A DNA stretch of 35,061 bases from an uncultured Ignavibacteriota bacterium (GTDB lineage: Bacteria; Bacteroidota; Ignavibacteria; Tepidaquicellales; Tepidaquicellaceae): positions 1 to 35,061 of the forward strand of contig CALGII010000339.1 in the NCBI GenBank assembly GCA_937915485.1. The letters are read 5' to 3'. Position numbers and translations under genes: made by a program. Every line of letters begins with the position of its first letter. Position 1 is the stretch's first letter. The notes under the pieces were generated by a model, which was not told where the DNA came from, made no database searches, and worked only from the letters and a program-made list of their open reading frames with translations. This document shows, in pieces, positions 8,841-17,027 of this stretch.

Positions 8841-9188
8841 TTAATTCATCGCGAATTTAACTATCTCGTTGAACGCTTCTATGTTGTTGTATGCGAGATC
8901 CGCTAATGTCTTTCTGTTTACGTCGACGTTCTTCTTCTTCAGCGCGCCCATCAACTGGGAATATGAAATTCCGCTGATTCTTGCCGCCGCGTTTATTCTT
9001 ACTATCCAGATGTTCCTGAATACTCTCTTTTTAAGTTTTCTGTCGCGGTATGAGTGCGTCAGCCCTTTTTCCACGGCATTCTTCGCGACCGTGAAGACCT
9101 TGCTTCTCGCGCCTACGTAGCCTTTGGCCTGTTTTAAGATTTTTTTCTTCCTCGCATGAGCCGCGACTTTGTTTTTCGATCTTGGCAT
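8841..9188 (-). CDS. rplT: 50S ribosomal protein L20
   Basis: A 115-residue basic protein that binds 23S rRNA early in large-subunit assembly. The family pattern is complete: MPRSKNKVAAHARKKKILKQ at the start, AKGYVGARSKVF, the RDRKLKKRVFRNIWIVRINA core and the C-terminal GISYSQLMGALKK and NRKTLADLA segments. It is the last gene of the thrS-infC-rpmI-rplT cluster. In other bacteria L20 represses this operon by binding its mRNA, and the gap before this gene holds a hairpin that could take part. Confidence 0.98.
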   Translation of the reverse strand: MPRSKNKVAAHARKKKILKQAKGYVGARSKVFTVAKNAVEKGLTHSYRDRKLKKRVFRNIWIVRINAAARISGISYSQLMGALKKKNVDVNRKTLADLAYNNIEAFNEIVKFAMN

Positions 9189-9218
9189 TTCTAAAACCTT
9201 TCTTTTAATTTAAAAATT

Positions 9219-9248
9219 GAGGCACCCGAAATGGGATTTTAAAGCCTC
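9219..9248 (-). promoter_or_regulatory. Hairpin with T-run in the rpmI-rplT gap (possible attenuator)
   Basis: On the minus strand GAGGC (9244-9248) pairs with GCCTC (9219-9223), with an inner CCC/GGG pairing, followed by AATTTTT. The stem is short and interrupted. It lies in an unusually long 151-nt gap between rpmI and rplT. It could be a weak terminator or an L20-responsive structure. Confidence 0.4.
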
Positions 9249-9339
9249 TTCTTGTTTAAATTATTCCCGTTACGAATCTAATCGTCTTATCGTATTGCGT
9301 CCGGAAATAAAATATCAAAGAACTTATATTCCTTTCGGA

Positions 9340-9537
9340 TTATTCGGCAAGAATTAATCTCTTTATCCTGCCTGAGTCACCTTTCGAAACTAAAGTTGCT
9401 TTCTGCAACTGTCTTTTCCTCTTGTTTGATTTCTTGGTCAAAATATGACTCCTGTAAGATTTCTCTCTTTTCAGTTTGCCTGTACCTGTAACCTTGAATC
9501 TCTTGGCAGAGGCACGGTTTGATTTCATCTTAGGCAT
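9340..9537 (-). CDS. rpmI: 50S ribosomal protein L35
   Basis: A 65-residue, strongly basic protein of the large subunit. It begins MPKMKSNRASAKRFKVTGTG and continues with KLKREKSYRSHILTKKS and KRKRQL, which are the standard L35 blocks, and the length is typical. It sits 26 nt after infC and before rplT in the conserved order. Confidence 0.98.
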   Translation of the reverse strand: MPKMKSNRASAKRFKVTGTGKLKREKSYRSHILTKKSNKRKRQLQKATLVSKGDSGRIKRLILAE

Positions 9538-9563
9538 TTATGTATAGTGATTTATTAAAAAAT

Positions 9564-10229
9564 TTATTTTTCTGTATTTTCCTGAACAACCTCGCCGCCG
9601 GTTTCTTTTTTCATTTCAGCCTTTTCATCACCCTTCTCTCCCGTGTGCTTCTCATCTTTTACCGCGGGCTTGTTCATCTTTGCTATCTTTGCGTTGTATG
9701 CGACTATCTTGTTTTTATCCGGCAGTAAATATGCGGTCAGCATTTTTCCCTCGAGTTTCGGCGGAGCCTCAAGTTTTCCGATGTCAACAAGTTTTTCAAG
9801 CACCTCGTCCATCAACTTCTTGCCGATTTCCGGATGCGTTATCATTCTTCCTTTGTAAAGAACTGTAGCCTTAATCTTGTGCCCGTCAAACAGAAACTGC
9901 CGCAGGTGCTTCGTCTTGAAATCTATGTCGTGCGAGTCCGTATTCGCGTTGAACCTTATCTCTTTTACTGTCATCACGCTCTGGTTCTTCTTCTGCTGCT
10001 TCTCCTTCTTCTGCCGTTCGTAATTGTATTTCCCGTAATTTATTATCTTGCAAACGGGCGGCTTCGAATTGGGAGCAATTTCAACGAGGTCGAGATTTCT
10101 CGATGACGCAAGCCTCAAGGCTTCCTGTGAAGACATCACACCCAACGGGTTGCCGTCTTCGTCTATGACTCTGATTTGGTAAGAAGTAATATCCTGATTT
10201 ACTCTTTCCTTGTATTTCTTGTCTTTAAT
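9564..10229 (-). CDS. infC: Translation initiation factor IF-3, with AUU start codon
   Basis: IF-3 keeps ribosomal subunits apart and checks start codons. A start at the TTG at 10145 would cut off the conserved N-terminal domain. The same frame continues upstream with KERVNQDITSYQIRVIDEDG, which is normal IF-3 sequence, up to a stop at 10247. The only sensible initiator there is ATT at 10227-10229, preceded by AAGGAAA about 7 nt away, giving 221 residues. AUU is the well-known infC start in enterobacteria, where IF-3 represses its own translation by rejecting it. The domain with NLDLVEIAPNSKPPVCKI and the C-terminal domain follow. A charged tail of about 35 residues rich in K and E extends beyond the usual end. 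The gap to thrS is 20 nt. Confidence 0.95.
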   Translation of the reverse strand: MKDKKYKERVNQDITSYQIRVIDEDGNPLGVMSSQEALRLASSRNLDLVEIAPNSKPPVCKIINYGKYNYERQKKEKQQKKNQSVMTVKEIRFNANTDSHDIDFKTKHLRQFLFDGHKIKATVLYKGRMITHPEIGKKLMDEVLEKLVDIGKLEAPPKLEGKMLTAYLLPDKNKIVAYNAKIAKMNKPAVKDEKHTGEKGDEKAEMKKETGGEVVQENTEK

Positions 10230-10249
10230 TAAGGTTTCCTTTCTTTATT

Positions 10250-12184
10250 TTAAAAATCGTACTTGAATGCTTTTTCCGCAATATTAAATTTAACCTTTTG
10301 AATGAAATCTTTCAATTCAAAAGTGCCTTTGTCTCCGCTTCCGTGTATTCTTAATGAAACGTTCTTGCTCTGCTTTTCCTTGTCGCCGAGTATCAGCATA
10401 TACGGTATCTTCCTGTTTTCCGATTCGCGGATTTTATATCCGATTTTCTCGCTCCTGTCGTCATAATACACCCTAAATCCTTCATTTATCAATACTTTAT
10501 AGACTTCTTCAGCGTAATCTTTCTGATTGTCCGTCAACGGTAATACCGATATCTGAACAGGCGCTATCCACGACGGGAAATTTCCCGCGTAATGCTCTGT
10601 CAGAATACCTACAAATCTTTCGAAACTTCCGTATATCGCCCTGTGAATCATTACAGGCCTGTGCTTCTGTCCGTCCGACCCTTCGTAAACAAGGTCGAAC
10701 CTCTCAGGCAAATTGAAATCAAGTTGCACCGTCGCTAATTGCCACGTCCTGTTCAAAGCGTCTTTTATGTGTACATCTATCTTCGGACCGTAAAACGCTC
10801 CGTCTTTTTCGTTTACTTTGTACTCGAGATTGTTAACCTTTAACGCCTGAGCAAGCGATTCCTCGGCGCTGTTCCATACTTCGATATCACCCATGAATTC
10901 ATCAGGTCTTGTCGATAGATAATACATCGGCGTAAATCCGAATGCCGAATATGTCTCCGTCATTAGTTTCAGAACGTTCGTTATTTCCTCCAGTATCTGG
11001 TCGTATCTCGCGAATATATGCGCGTCGTCCATCGTGAACTGCCTTACCCTGAACATACCTCCGAGCGCTCCGCGTATTTCATTCCTGTGCATGCGTCCCA
11101 ATTCACTGAGTCGTAAAGGCAAATCTCTGAAACTTCTGAGTTTCGAAGAATATACTATCGTTGACTCCGGACAGTTCATCGGCTTCAGGTACATAGGCTC
11201 GTCGTCGCTTATAATCTTGAACATGTTATCCATATAATGCGATGTGTGTCCGGATGTCTTGAACAACGGCTCACGTACGATTATAGGAGTGCTTATTTCG
11301 TCGTATTCGTACTTGTCGTGCAGTTTGCGCGAAAAACTCTCTATCTCCCTGTATATTATCATTCCGTTCGGAAGCCAGAACGGCGCACCGGGACTCACGT
11401 CGTGGAACAGGAACAGGTCGAGTTCCTTGCCGAGTTTCCTGTGGTCGCGCTTCTTTGCTTCTTCAAGATTCTTTATGTGCTGGTCGAGTTCCTTCTGCGA
11501 AGGAAATGTTATTCCGTATATCCTCTGCAGCATCTGCCGCTTTTCGTCGCCTCTCCAGTAAGAACCCGATACCGACATCAGTTTAACCGCCTTCACGTGC
11601 GATGTCGACGGAAGATGCGGTCCCCTGCATAAATCTGTGAATTCTCCCTGATGATAAAGCGATACTACGCTTTCATCTTTCGCAATGGTTTCAAGTATCT
11701 CTACCTTGTAAGGATCGACCCTCTTTGTCTTGAAATATTCGATGGCGTCCTCGCGTTTCATTTCTTCCCTGACGGGATGAAGGTCGCGTTTCGCAATCTC
11801 AAGCATTCTTGTTTCTATATTCTTTAAATCTTCTTCGTTGAATTTTTTCTCGCTGTCAACATCATAATAAAAACCCCCGTCAATCGCGGGACCGACACCG
11901 AACTTCGCGCCTGGATACAGTTCCTCAATTGCCTGCGCCATCATGTGAGAAGATGTGTGCCAGTAACATTCTTTTCCCTCATCCGTATCGAATTTATAAA
12001 ACACTACTTTCGAATCCGCGTTTATCGGCGCCGACATGTCCTTCTTCACTCCGTTAACGTCTGCTAAAAGAACCTGCTTCGCAAGCCTCTCGCTTATGCT
12101 CTTCGCTATTTCGAATGCGCTGATTCCCTTTGGAAATTCTTTAACGCTCCCGTCGGGAAATGTTATTTTTATTTTCTCGTCCAC
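10250..12184 (-). CDS. thrS: Threonine--tRNA ligase
   Basis: ThrRS charges tRNA-Thr and edits mis-serylated tRNA. The 644-residue protein starts at GTG and has the full architecture. A TGS domain covers residues 1-62. The editing domain carries H76 and H80 of HTSSHMMAQ. The class II catalytic core has MNCPES, EIRGALGGMFRVRQF with DDAHIF, and IHRAIYGSFERF, which include the zinc ligands Cys, His and His. The C-terminal anticodon-binding domain follows. It is the first gene of the thrS-infC-rpmI-rplT cluster, with tRNA-Val upstream on the same strand. A TATAAT-like box lies a short way upstream. No T-box leader was seen. Confidence 0.97.
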   Translation of the reverse strand: MDEKIKITFPDGSVKEFPKGISAFEIAKSISERLAKQVLLADVNGVKKDMSAPINADSKVVFYKFDTDEGKECYWHTSSHMMAQAIEELYPGAKFGVGPAIDGGFYYDVDSEKKFNEEDLKNIETRMLEIAKRDLHPVREEMKREDAIEYFKTKRVDPYKVEILETIAKDESVVSLYHQGEFTDLCRGPHLPSTSHVKAVKLMSVSGSYWRGDEKRQMLQRIYGITFPSQKELDQHIKNLEEAKKRDHRKLGKELDLFLFHDVSPGAPFWLPNGMIIYREIESFSRKLHDKYEYDEISTPIIVREPLFKTSGHTSHYMDNMFKIISDDEPMYLKPMNCPESTIVYSSKLRSFRDLPLRLSELGRMHRNEIRGALGGMFRVRQFTMDDAHIFARYDQILEEITNVLKLMTETYSAFGFTPMYYLSTRPDEFMGDIEVWNSAEESLAQALKVNNLEYKVNEKDGAFYGPKIDVHIKDALNRTWQLATVQLDFNLPERFDLVYEGSDGQKHRPVMIHRAIYGSFERFVGILTEHYAGNFPSWIAPVQISVLPLTDNQKDYAEEVYKVLINEGFRVYYDDRSEKIGYKIRESENRKIPYMLILGDKEKQSKNVSLRIHGSGDKGTFELKDFIQKVKFNIAEKAFKYDF

Positions 12185-12273
12185 TTCTTTATAACATTAT
12201 ATAGTTAAATCCGATTCTGCTTTATTTTGAATTTGTATGGAAATGAATCGGAACTACTTTTACAAATAAAAAG

Positions 12274-12347
12274 TGGGCGGTAATGGACTCGAACCAATGG
12301 CCTCCACGATGTCAACGTGGCGCTCTAACCAACTGAGCTAACCGCCC
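12274..12347 (-). tRNA. tRNA-Val (anticodon GAC)
   Basis: A complete 74-nt cloverleaf on the minus strand. The acceptor stem GGGCGGT pairs with ACCGCCC; the D-arm reads TAGCTCAGTTGGTTAGAGC; the anticodon stem CCACG/CGTGG holds the loop TTGACAT; the T-loop is GTTCGAGTC. The 3' CCA is not encoded. A T-rich run after it may act as a terminator. Confidence 0.96.
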
Positions 12348-12356
12348 TAAGAACTA

Positions 12357-12388
12357 CAAAATTAAGCAATTAAATCGCCTTTATCAAT
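12357..12388 (-). promoter_or_regulatory. Bacteroidota-type promoter for tRNA-Val
   Basis: On the minus strand TAATTTTG (12364-12357) matches the TAnnTTTG box of Bacteroidota housekeeping promoters. It is preceded at exactly 20 nt by ATTG, one base off TTTG. It lies 9 nt before the tRNA 5' end. Confidence 0.55.
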
Positions 12389-12445
12389 AGGATTTTGTCT
12401 GCTTTTGTGACTTTGTTATCCGTTTTTAGCGGTATATCTTGATTC

Positions 12446-12763
12446 ATGTCACATGATATCGTCGTAGTTGGTATTGACCTCGCGGGCAGTCCGAATCGGA
12501 ATACGGGAATCTGCCTGCTTCATAATAAAAGAATCGTTGACTGTAAAACTTTATTTACCGACGACAGGATTCTCGATTTCGTGAAGTCTTCAAATGCAAG
12601 TATCGTCGCGATGGACGAACCGCCTGTCACTCCGCTCAGGCAGAATATATCTCGAAGATAATAACTGAATCCAAATTATACCGCGTACCTTTACCTTAAA
12701 GGCAAAGCCGATATTCTCGGTACCCATGAAAAAAGCGCTATCATACTCCCCAAAAAGGTTTGA
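12446..12763 (+). pseudogene. Decayed DUF429 family gene (predicted RNase H-fold nuclease)
   Basis: The first 71 codons read as the start of a DUF429 protein: VVGIDLAGSPNRNTGIC is its RNase H-like first strand, followed by SIVAMDEPP. The frame then meets two successive TAA codons at 12659-12664. After them the same frame continues to 12763 with NPNYTAYLYLKGKADILG and AIILPKKV, which is the normal C-terminus of the family. Intact members are about 200-250 residues, so about half of the protein is missing between the two parts. This fits an internal deletion plus stops. The short N-terminal piece is unlikely to fold alone. Confidence 0.85.
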
Positions 12764-12790
12764 ATATTAATAAAAATTTACTTAAATTAT
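12759..12790 (+). promoter_or_regulatory. Candidate promoter for rpsT
   Basis: TTTG at 12759-12762 is followed after 20 nt by TAAATTAT (12783-12790), a partial match to TAnnTTTG. It overlaps the end of the DUF429 remnant and lies 22 nt before the rpsT start. Confidence 0.35.
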
Positions 12791-12812
12791 ATGTTTTAAA
12801 TAAAGAAAAACT

Positions 12813-13073
12813 ATGCCTTTAAGACACAAATCAGCTCAGAAAAGAGCCAGACAGACATTAAAAAGAACTGAAAAGAATAAAAAATATAAAGTTTTAATAA
12901 AGAGTTCTGTGAAAAAAGTCCTTACCGCTAAGGATAAAACAGAAGCGCTCGCGGAGTTTAAAAAAACCACGAGAACACTCGACAGAGCGGCAACCAAAGG
13001 TGTTATACCCAAAAACAAAGCCGCCAATACTAAGTCGAAACTCGCGAAACGCATAAATAAATCGGCAAAATAA
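12813..13073 (+). CDS. rpsT: 30S ribosomal protein S20
   Basis: An 86-residue, very lysine-rich helical protein that binds the 5' domain of 16S rRNA. It opens with MPLRHKSAQKRARQTLKR and contains the internal VKKVLTAKDKTEALAEFKK and RAATKGVIPKNKAANTKSKL blocks, which match S20 throughout. Length is normal. It stands alone, preceded by a dead gene and followed by a strong terminator. Confidence 0.97.
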   Translation: MPLRHKSAQKRARQTLKRTEKNKKYKVLIKSSVKKVLTAKDKTEALAEFKKTTRTLDRAATKGVIPKNKAANTKSKLAKRINKSAK

Positions 13074-13094
13074 GTAATTAATATACAAGAATTT

Positions 13095-13127
13095 AAACGG
13101 CGGTAATTTTTCCGCCGTTTTTTATTT
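13095..13127 (+). terminator. Rho-independent terminator after rpsT
   Basis: A 9-bp stem AAACGGCGG/CCGCCGTTT (13095-13103 with 13112-13120) with an 8-nt loop is followed by TTTATTT. It lies 21 nt after the rpsT stop. Confidence 0.9.
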
Positions 13128-13152
13128 AATCCGAGTCCTCCCGCGCATTGTC

Positions 13153-13184
13153 TTTGATTCCAAAATTTAATTTGCCTAATTTTG
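13153..13184 (+). promoter_or_regulatory. Bacteroidota-type promoter for the M14 peptidase gene
   Basis: TTTG at 13153-13156, then 20 nt, then TAATTTTG at 13177-13184: an exact fit to TTTG-N20-TAnnTTTG. It lies 23 nt before the ATG. Confidence 0.6.
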
Positions 13185-13207
13185 TATAATATAATCTTAA
13201 CATATCA

Positions 13208-15625
13208 ATGAATTACAAAATTACTTTAGTTGTTCTTATCATTGCCTTAATCTCAGTATCATTCAAATCAATCTCAGTCGAAAAATCTCCGCTTGAGAAA
13301 TACAGCACCGTGAAAGTTTACCTTAATTCTCAGGAAGATTTCAACCTGCTTGCTTTAAATGATATTGAGTTCGAACATTACAAAGGCAGCCTGAAAGACG
13401 GCATAATCCTTGTCATTAATCAGGAAGAAATTGCAAGACTCCATAACACAGGCTTGAGATACGACGTAACAATTCCCGATATGGATGAATACTATAGGAC
13501 AAGACCGCAATCTACTCAAAAGGAACTTCAGGCGTCCGAAAACATCAAAACCGCCGATAACGTAAACGGATTCACCTACGGAAGCATGGGCGGCTTCTAT
13601 ACTTACGCGGAGATGGTGCAAAAACTCGATTCTCTGAGACTTCAATACCCGACTCTGATAACCGCGAAACAAAACAGGGGAACTTCCGAACAGGGACGCG
13701 TCGTCTGGTCGGTGAAAATTTCGGATAACCCGGACGTTGATGAATCTGCTACGGAACCCGTTATTTACTTCGACGGCCTCCATCACGCGCGTGAACCGCA
13801 GGGTATGGCAACTATCTTTTATTATATGTGCTGGCTCCTCGATAATTACGGCACGAACAGCGAAGCAACCTACATTGTCAATAACCGCGAAATTTATTTT
13901 ATACCGATTGTTAACGTCGACGGCTATTATTATAACCAGACAACCAATCCCAACGGAGGTGGCGACTGGCGTAAGAACAGAAGAAATAACGGCGGCTCTT
14001 ACGGCGTTGACTTGAACAGGAATTACTCCTATATGTGGGGATACAATAATCAGGGCTCGAGCGGCACACCGTCATCAGACACTTACCGCGGCCCTTCTGC
14101 CGCGTCCGAACCGGAAGTGCAGGCGGTGCAGAATTTGCTTAACCTGTATCACCCGAAAATCGGCATCTCAATGCACTCGGTAGCGGGAAAAACACTTAAT
14201 CCTTTCGGCTATAAAGATACTGTAGGCTCGTACAATATATATTCCGAGTTCGCGTCAAATTTCGGCTCGGGCACGGAATACCTCTACGGAACTGTTTATC
14301 AAATGCTCGCTTACTATTCCAACGGTACTACAAGGGATTACGGCGAATCAATCGGAACGTATATGTGGGTCGTTGAATGCGACGGCTCGGGCTTCTGGCC
14401 GACTCAGGGGGAAATTATTCCGTTAGCATCCGACATATCAAGATTTCTCAAATATGTTACCTACGCCGGCGGCGAAATGGTCGATATGCAGAACTTCAGC
14501 GTTTCGGGAAAAGAATACGCCGAGAAAAACGATACACTGCAGATTCAGGTGGGTGTCAGGAATAAAGGTCTCTCAAAAACCGCAAAGAACGTTACCGTCA
14601 CGCTCACAACCGCTTATCCTAATGCGGTCTCTTTGGTAAATACGGTTAGTTACGACAGTATTTCCGCGCGGCAGGTAAAGTACAATTCAACCGCTCCGTT
14701 TAAATTCAGACTGACGAACTCCGCGGCGCTGATGGACGAAATCCTTTTCGTCGCCAGCGTTAAAATGCAAGGCGTGGAAACCGACAGGGATACAATCAGA
14801 ATAAACGTAGGTAAGACAAACAACCTCTTCTTCGATAACGCGGAGACAGGAACCGGCAACTGGACAAAATCAGGAAACCAGTTGATGTGGGATACTTCGT
14901 TCTGCGATTCGTGGAGCGGCATTAAGTCGTTTACCGATTCACGATACAGCAATACGAAAGATAACACCAGCAATCAGTTTACTCTTACAAATACAGTAAG
15001 TCTTGCAAATACCAATAACCCGAGAGTCGAATTCGCCGCTAAATGGGCAATGGAGAAAACAGGTTCAACTTATTACGATTACACAAGATTCCAAATAAGC
15101 ACGGACAACGGCTCAACCTGGACAAGCCTACCGGGACGTTATACAGTGACCGCCTCTTCGCAGCCGGGCTGGTCGGGCAGCAGGAGATGGGTATATGAAA
15201 GCATCAATCTGAACGCTTATAAAAATATGACTGTCAAGTTCAGATTCACTATGTACACGGATTCAGGCACACCGGGCGACGGATTTTACTTCGACGATTT
15301 CAGGGTCGTGGATTATTTTAACTCGGTTACGGGAATCTCTAACATCTCAAGCGAAGTGCCTTCCGTTTATTCGCTGTCGCAGAATTTCCCGAATCCTTTC
15401 AATCCTTCGACAAGCATAAAATTCGGCCTGCCGAAAGACGGATTCGTTTCTCTTAAGTTATTCGACATTACAGGAAAAGAAATTACGAGTCTGCTTTCCG
15501 CGGATATGAAAGCGGGTTCTTATAAAGTTGATTTCAACGCCGCCGATTTGTCAAGCGGAATTTATTACTATCAGATTGCATCGGGCTCTTTCGTTGAAAC
15601 CAAAAAAATGATTTTAATAAAGTAA
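13208..15625 (+). CDS. Secreted M14 zinc carboxypeptidase with T9SS sorting domain
   Basis: An 805-residue secreted metallopeptidase that removes C-terminal residues from peptides. A signal peptide occupies about residues 1-20, followed by a pro-region of about 100 residues. The M14 domain (about 120-430) has the zinc ligands H193 and E196 in HHAREP, the substrate-binding R271 in DLNRNY, the third zinc ligand H323 in SMHS, and the catalytic E390 in VVECDGSG, so it should be active. A CARDB-like beta domain and a jelly-roll domain with RFQISTDNGSTW follow, as in immune-inhibitor-type secreted peptidases. The last 80 residues, starting near NFPNPFNPSTSIKF and ending KKMILIK, are the type A T9SS sorting domain. 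It has its own promoter and terminator. Confidence 0.92.
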   Translation: MNYKITLVVLIIALISVSFKSISVEKSPLEKYSTVKVYLNSQEDFNLLALNDIEFEHYKGSLKDGIILVINQEEIARLHNTGLRYDVTIPDMDEYYRTRPQSTQKELQASENIKTADNVNGFTYGSMGGFYTYAEMVQKLDSLRLQYPTLITAKQNRGTSEQGRVVWSVKISDNPDVDESATEPVIYFDGLHHAREPQGMATIFYYMCWLLDNYGTNSEATYIVNNREIYFIPIVNVDGYYYNQTTNPNGGGDWRKNRRNNGGSYGVDLNRNYSYMWGYNNQGSSGTPSSDTYRGPSAASEPEVQAVQNLLNLYHPKIGISMHSVAGKTLNPFGYKDTVGSYNIYSEFASNFGSGTEYLYGTVYQMLAYYSNGTTRDYGESIGTYMWVVECDGSGFWPTQGEIIPLASDISRFLKYVTYAGGEMVDMQNFSVSGKEYAEKNDTLQIQVGVRNKGLSKTAKNVTVTLTTAYPNAVSLVNTVSYDSISARQVKYNSTAPFKFRLTNSAALMDEILFVASVKMQGVETDRDTIRINVGKTNNLFFDNAETGTGNWTKSGNQLMWDTSFCDSWSGIKSFTDSRYSNTKDNTSNQFTLTNTVSLANTNNPRVEFAAKWAMEKTGSTYYDYTRFQISTDNGSTWTSLPGRYTVTASSQPGWSGSRRWVYESINLNAYKNMTVKFRFTMYTDSGTPGDGFYFDDFRVVDYFNSVTGISNISSEVPSVYSLSQNFPNPFNPSTSIKFGLPKDGFVSLKLFDITGKEITSLLSADMKAGSYKVDFNAADLSSGIYYYQIASGSFVETKKMILIK

Positions 15626-15647
15626 TCACGATATTAAAGTGGTTTAA

Positions 15648-15685
15648 AAAAAGCCCGTATCTGTCACGATACGGGCTTTTTATAC
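15648..15685 (+). terminator. Rho-independent terminator after the M14 peptidase gene
   Basis: A perfect 13-bp stem (15648-15660 with 15669-15681) with an 8-nt loop ends in a T-run. The arms have A and T tails on both sides, so it could work in both directions. Confidence 0.9.
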
Positions 15686-15814
15686 GTTATTCCGCATTTA
15701 ATAAGAAAAACTCTGATTGCTGAATGCTAATTCCTGACAGGGAAGACAGGCTTTTTTTATTATAGTTTTTTAATGATTAAAATACCATATTTTTGAGAAA
15801 ATAAAATTCAGATT

Positions 15815-16434
<620 letters not shown>

Positions 16435-16435
<1 letters not shown>

Positions 16436-16464
16436 TAATTAGTAATTAATAATTAGTAATTACT
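16435..16464 (-). repeat. Heptad-type AT repeat, copy R2 (left arm beside four-helix-bundle gene)
   Basis: Tandem TAATTAG-type heptads starting at the lemA stop codon. It forms an inverted pair with copy R3 at 16991-17023, so the four-helix-bundle gene lies between two mirror copies. Confidence 0.8.
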
Positions 16465-16480
16465 AAAGCATATTTTTGTA

Positions 16481-16489
16481 AAGGAGGAT
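16481..16489 (+). promoter_or_regulatory. Strong Shine-Dalgarno site fixing a TTG start
   Basis: AAGGAGGAT sits at ideal distance before the TTG at 16493. Such a strong site is rare in this window, where most genes lack one, which suggests a different origin for the gene. Confidence 0.75.
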
Positions 16490-16492
16490 AAC

Positions 16493-16876
16493 TTGAAATC
16501 CAAAGGAGGAAATCTTGTTGTTGAAAAATCGTATGATTTTTCGGTTAGAATAGCAAAACTTTACCGGTTTCTCTGCGAAAAAAAGAAAGAAAATATTTTA
16601 AGTCGGCAGGTACTTCGAAGCGGAACTTCGATAGGCGCTAATGTTGAAGAAGCGATTGGCGGAGTGTCCAGAAAAGATTTTTTGAACAAACTGTCTATTG
16701 CTTATAAGGAAGCCAGAGAAACGCACTACTGGCTTAGAATATTAAGAGATGTTGAGTATCTGAATCAAAATATGTTTGATTCGCTTATTAAGGATTGCGA
16801 CGAAGTTACACGGATAATCTTTTCCATAATTCGAACATCAAAGAATAATGATGAAAAGAGTAGCAGAAGAGATTGA
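16493..16876 (+). CDS. Four-helix-bundle protein (23S rRNA intervening-sequence family)
   Basis: A 127-residue all-helical protein of the family first seen in 23S rRNA intervening sequences and also used as DGR accessory proteins (Avd). Typical features are the early KSYDFSVRIAKLYRF, the conserved RSGTSIGANVEEAIGG at the second helix, KEARETHYWLRIL in the third and a charged C-terminal helix. The family binds nucleic acid; a precise role for orphan copies is not known. The start is TTG, fixed by a strong ribosome binding site. There is no rRNA gene, reverse transcriptase or variable repeat nearby, so it is an orphan copy. Inverted heptad repeats flank it, and a decayed duplicate of its 3' segment follows, both signs of mobility or recombination. 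Confidence 0.88.
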   Translation: MKSKGGNLVVEKSYDFSVRIAKLYRFLCEKKKENILSRQVLRSGTSIGANVEEAIGGVSRKDFLNKLSIAYKEARETHYWLRILRDVEYLNQNMFDSLIKDCDEVTRIIFSIIRTSKNNDEKSSRRD

Positions 16877-16885
16877 GATATAATG

Positions 16886-16942
16886 GGATATTTAATTCAA
16901 ATATGTTTGATTCATTTATTATTAAATGGTTGAAATCAAACG
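16886..16942 (+). pseudogene. Degenerate partial duplicate of the four-helix-bundle gene 3' segment
   Basis: Reading NGIFNSNMFDSFIIKWL in this stretch mirrors EYLNQNMFDSLIKDC inside the intact gene (bases 16755-16800); NMFDS is identical and the DNA matches over about 30 nt with few changes. The frame ends at TAG 16940-16942. It looks like the leftover of a second copy or of unequal recombination. Confidence 0.6.
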
Positions 16943-16990
16943 AATAGTTTTTGAAATAGTTTGTACATTAAAATAAATGACGGCTTTTGA

Positions 16991-17023
16991 AATTACTAAT
17001 TACTAATTATTAATTACTAATTG
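16991..17023 (+). repeat. Heptad-type AT repeat, copy R3 (right arm beside four-helix-bundle gene)
   Basis: AATTACTAATTACTAATT-type block, the inverse complement of R2 and R1. It lies between the four-helix-bundle region and the sugar nucleotidyltransferase gene, whose TTG start is a few bases beyond it. Confidence 0.8.
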
Positions 17024-17027
17024 TTTT

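Noticed and set aside
12185..12273. T-box leader upstream of thrS
   Set aside because: The gap to tRNA-Val is under 100 nt and holds no T-box sequence or specifier stem.
12659..12664. Stop-codon readthrough or recoding in the DUF429 gene
   Set aside because: There are two successive TAA codons and the middle half of the protein is missing, so decay explains it better.
16493..16876. Diversity-generating retroelement accessory gene (avd)
   Set aside because: No reverse transcriptase, template repeat or variable repeat lies nearby.
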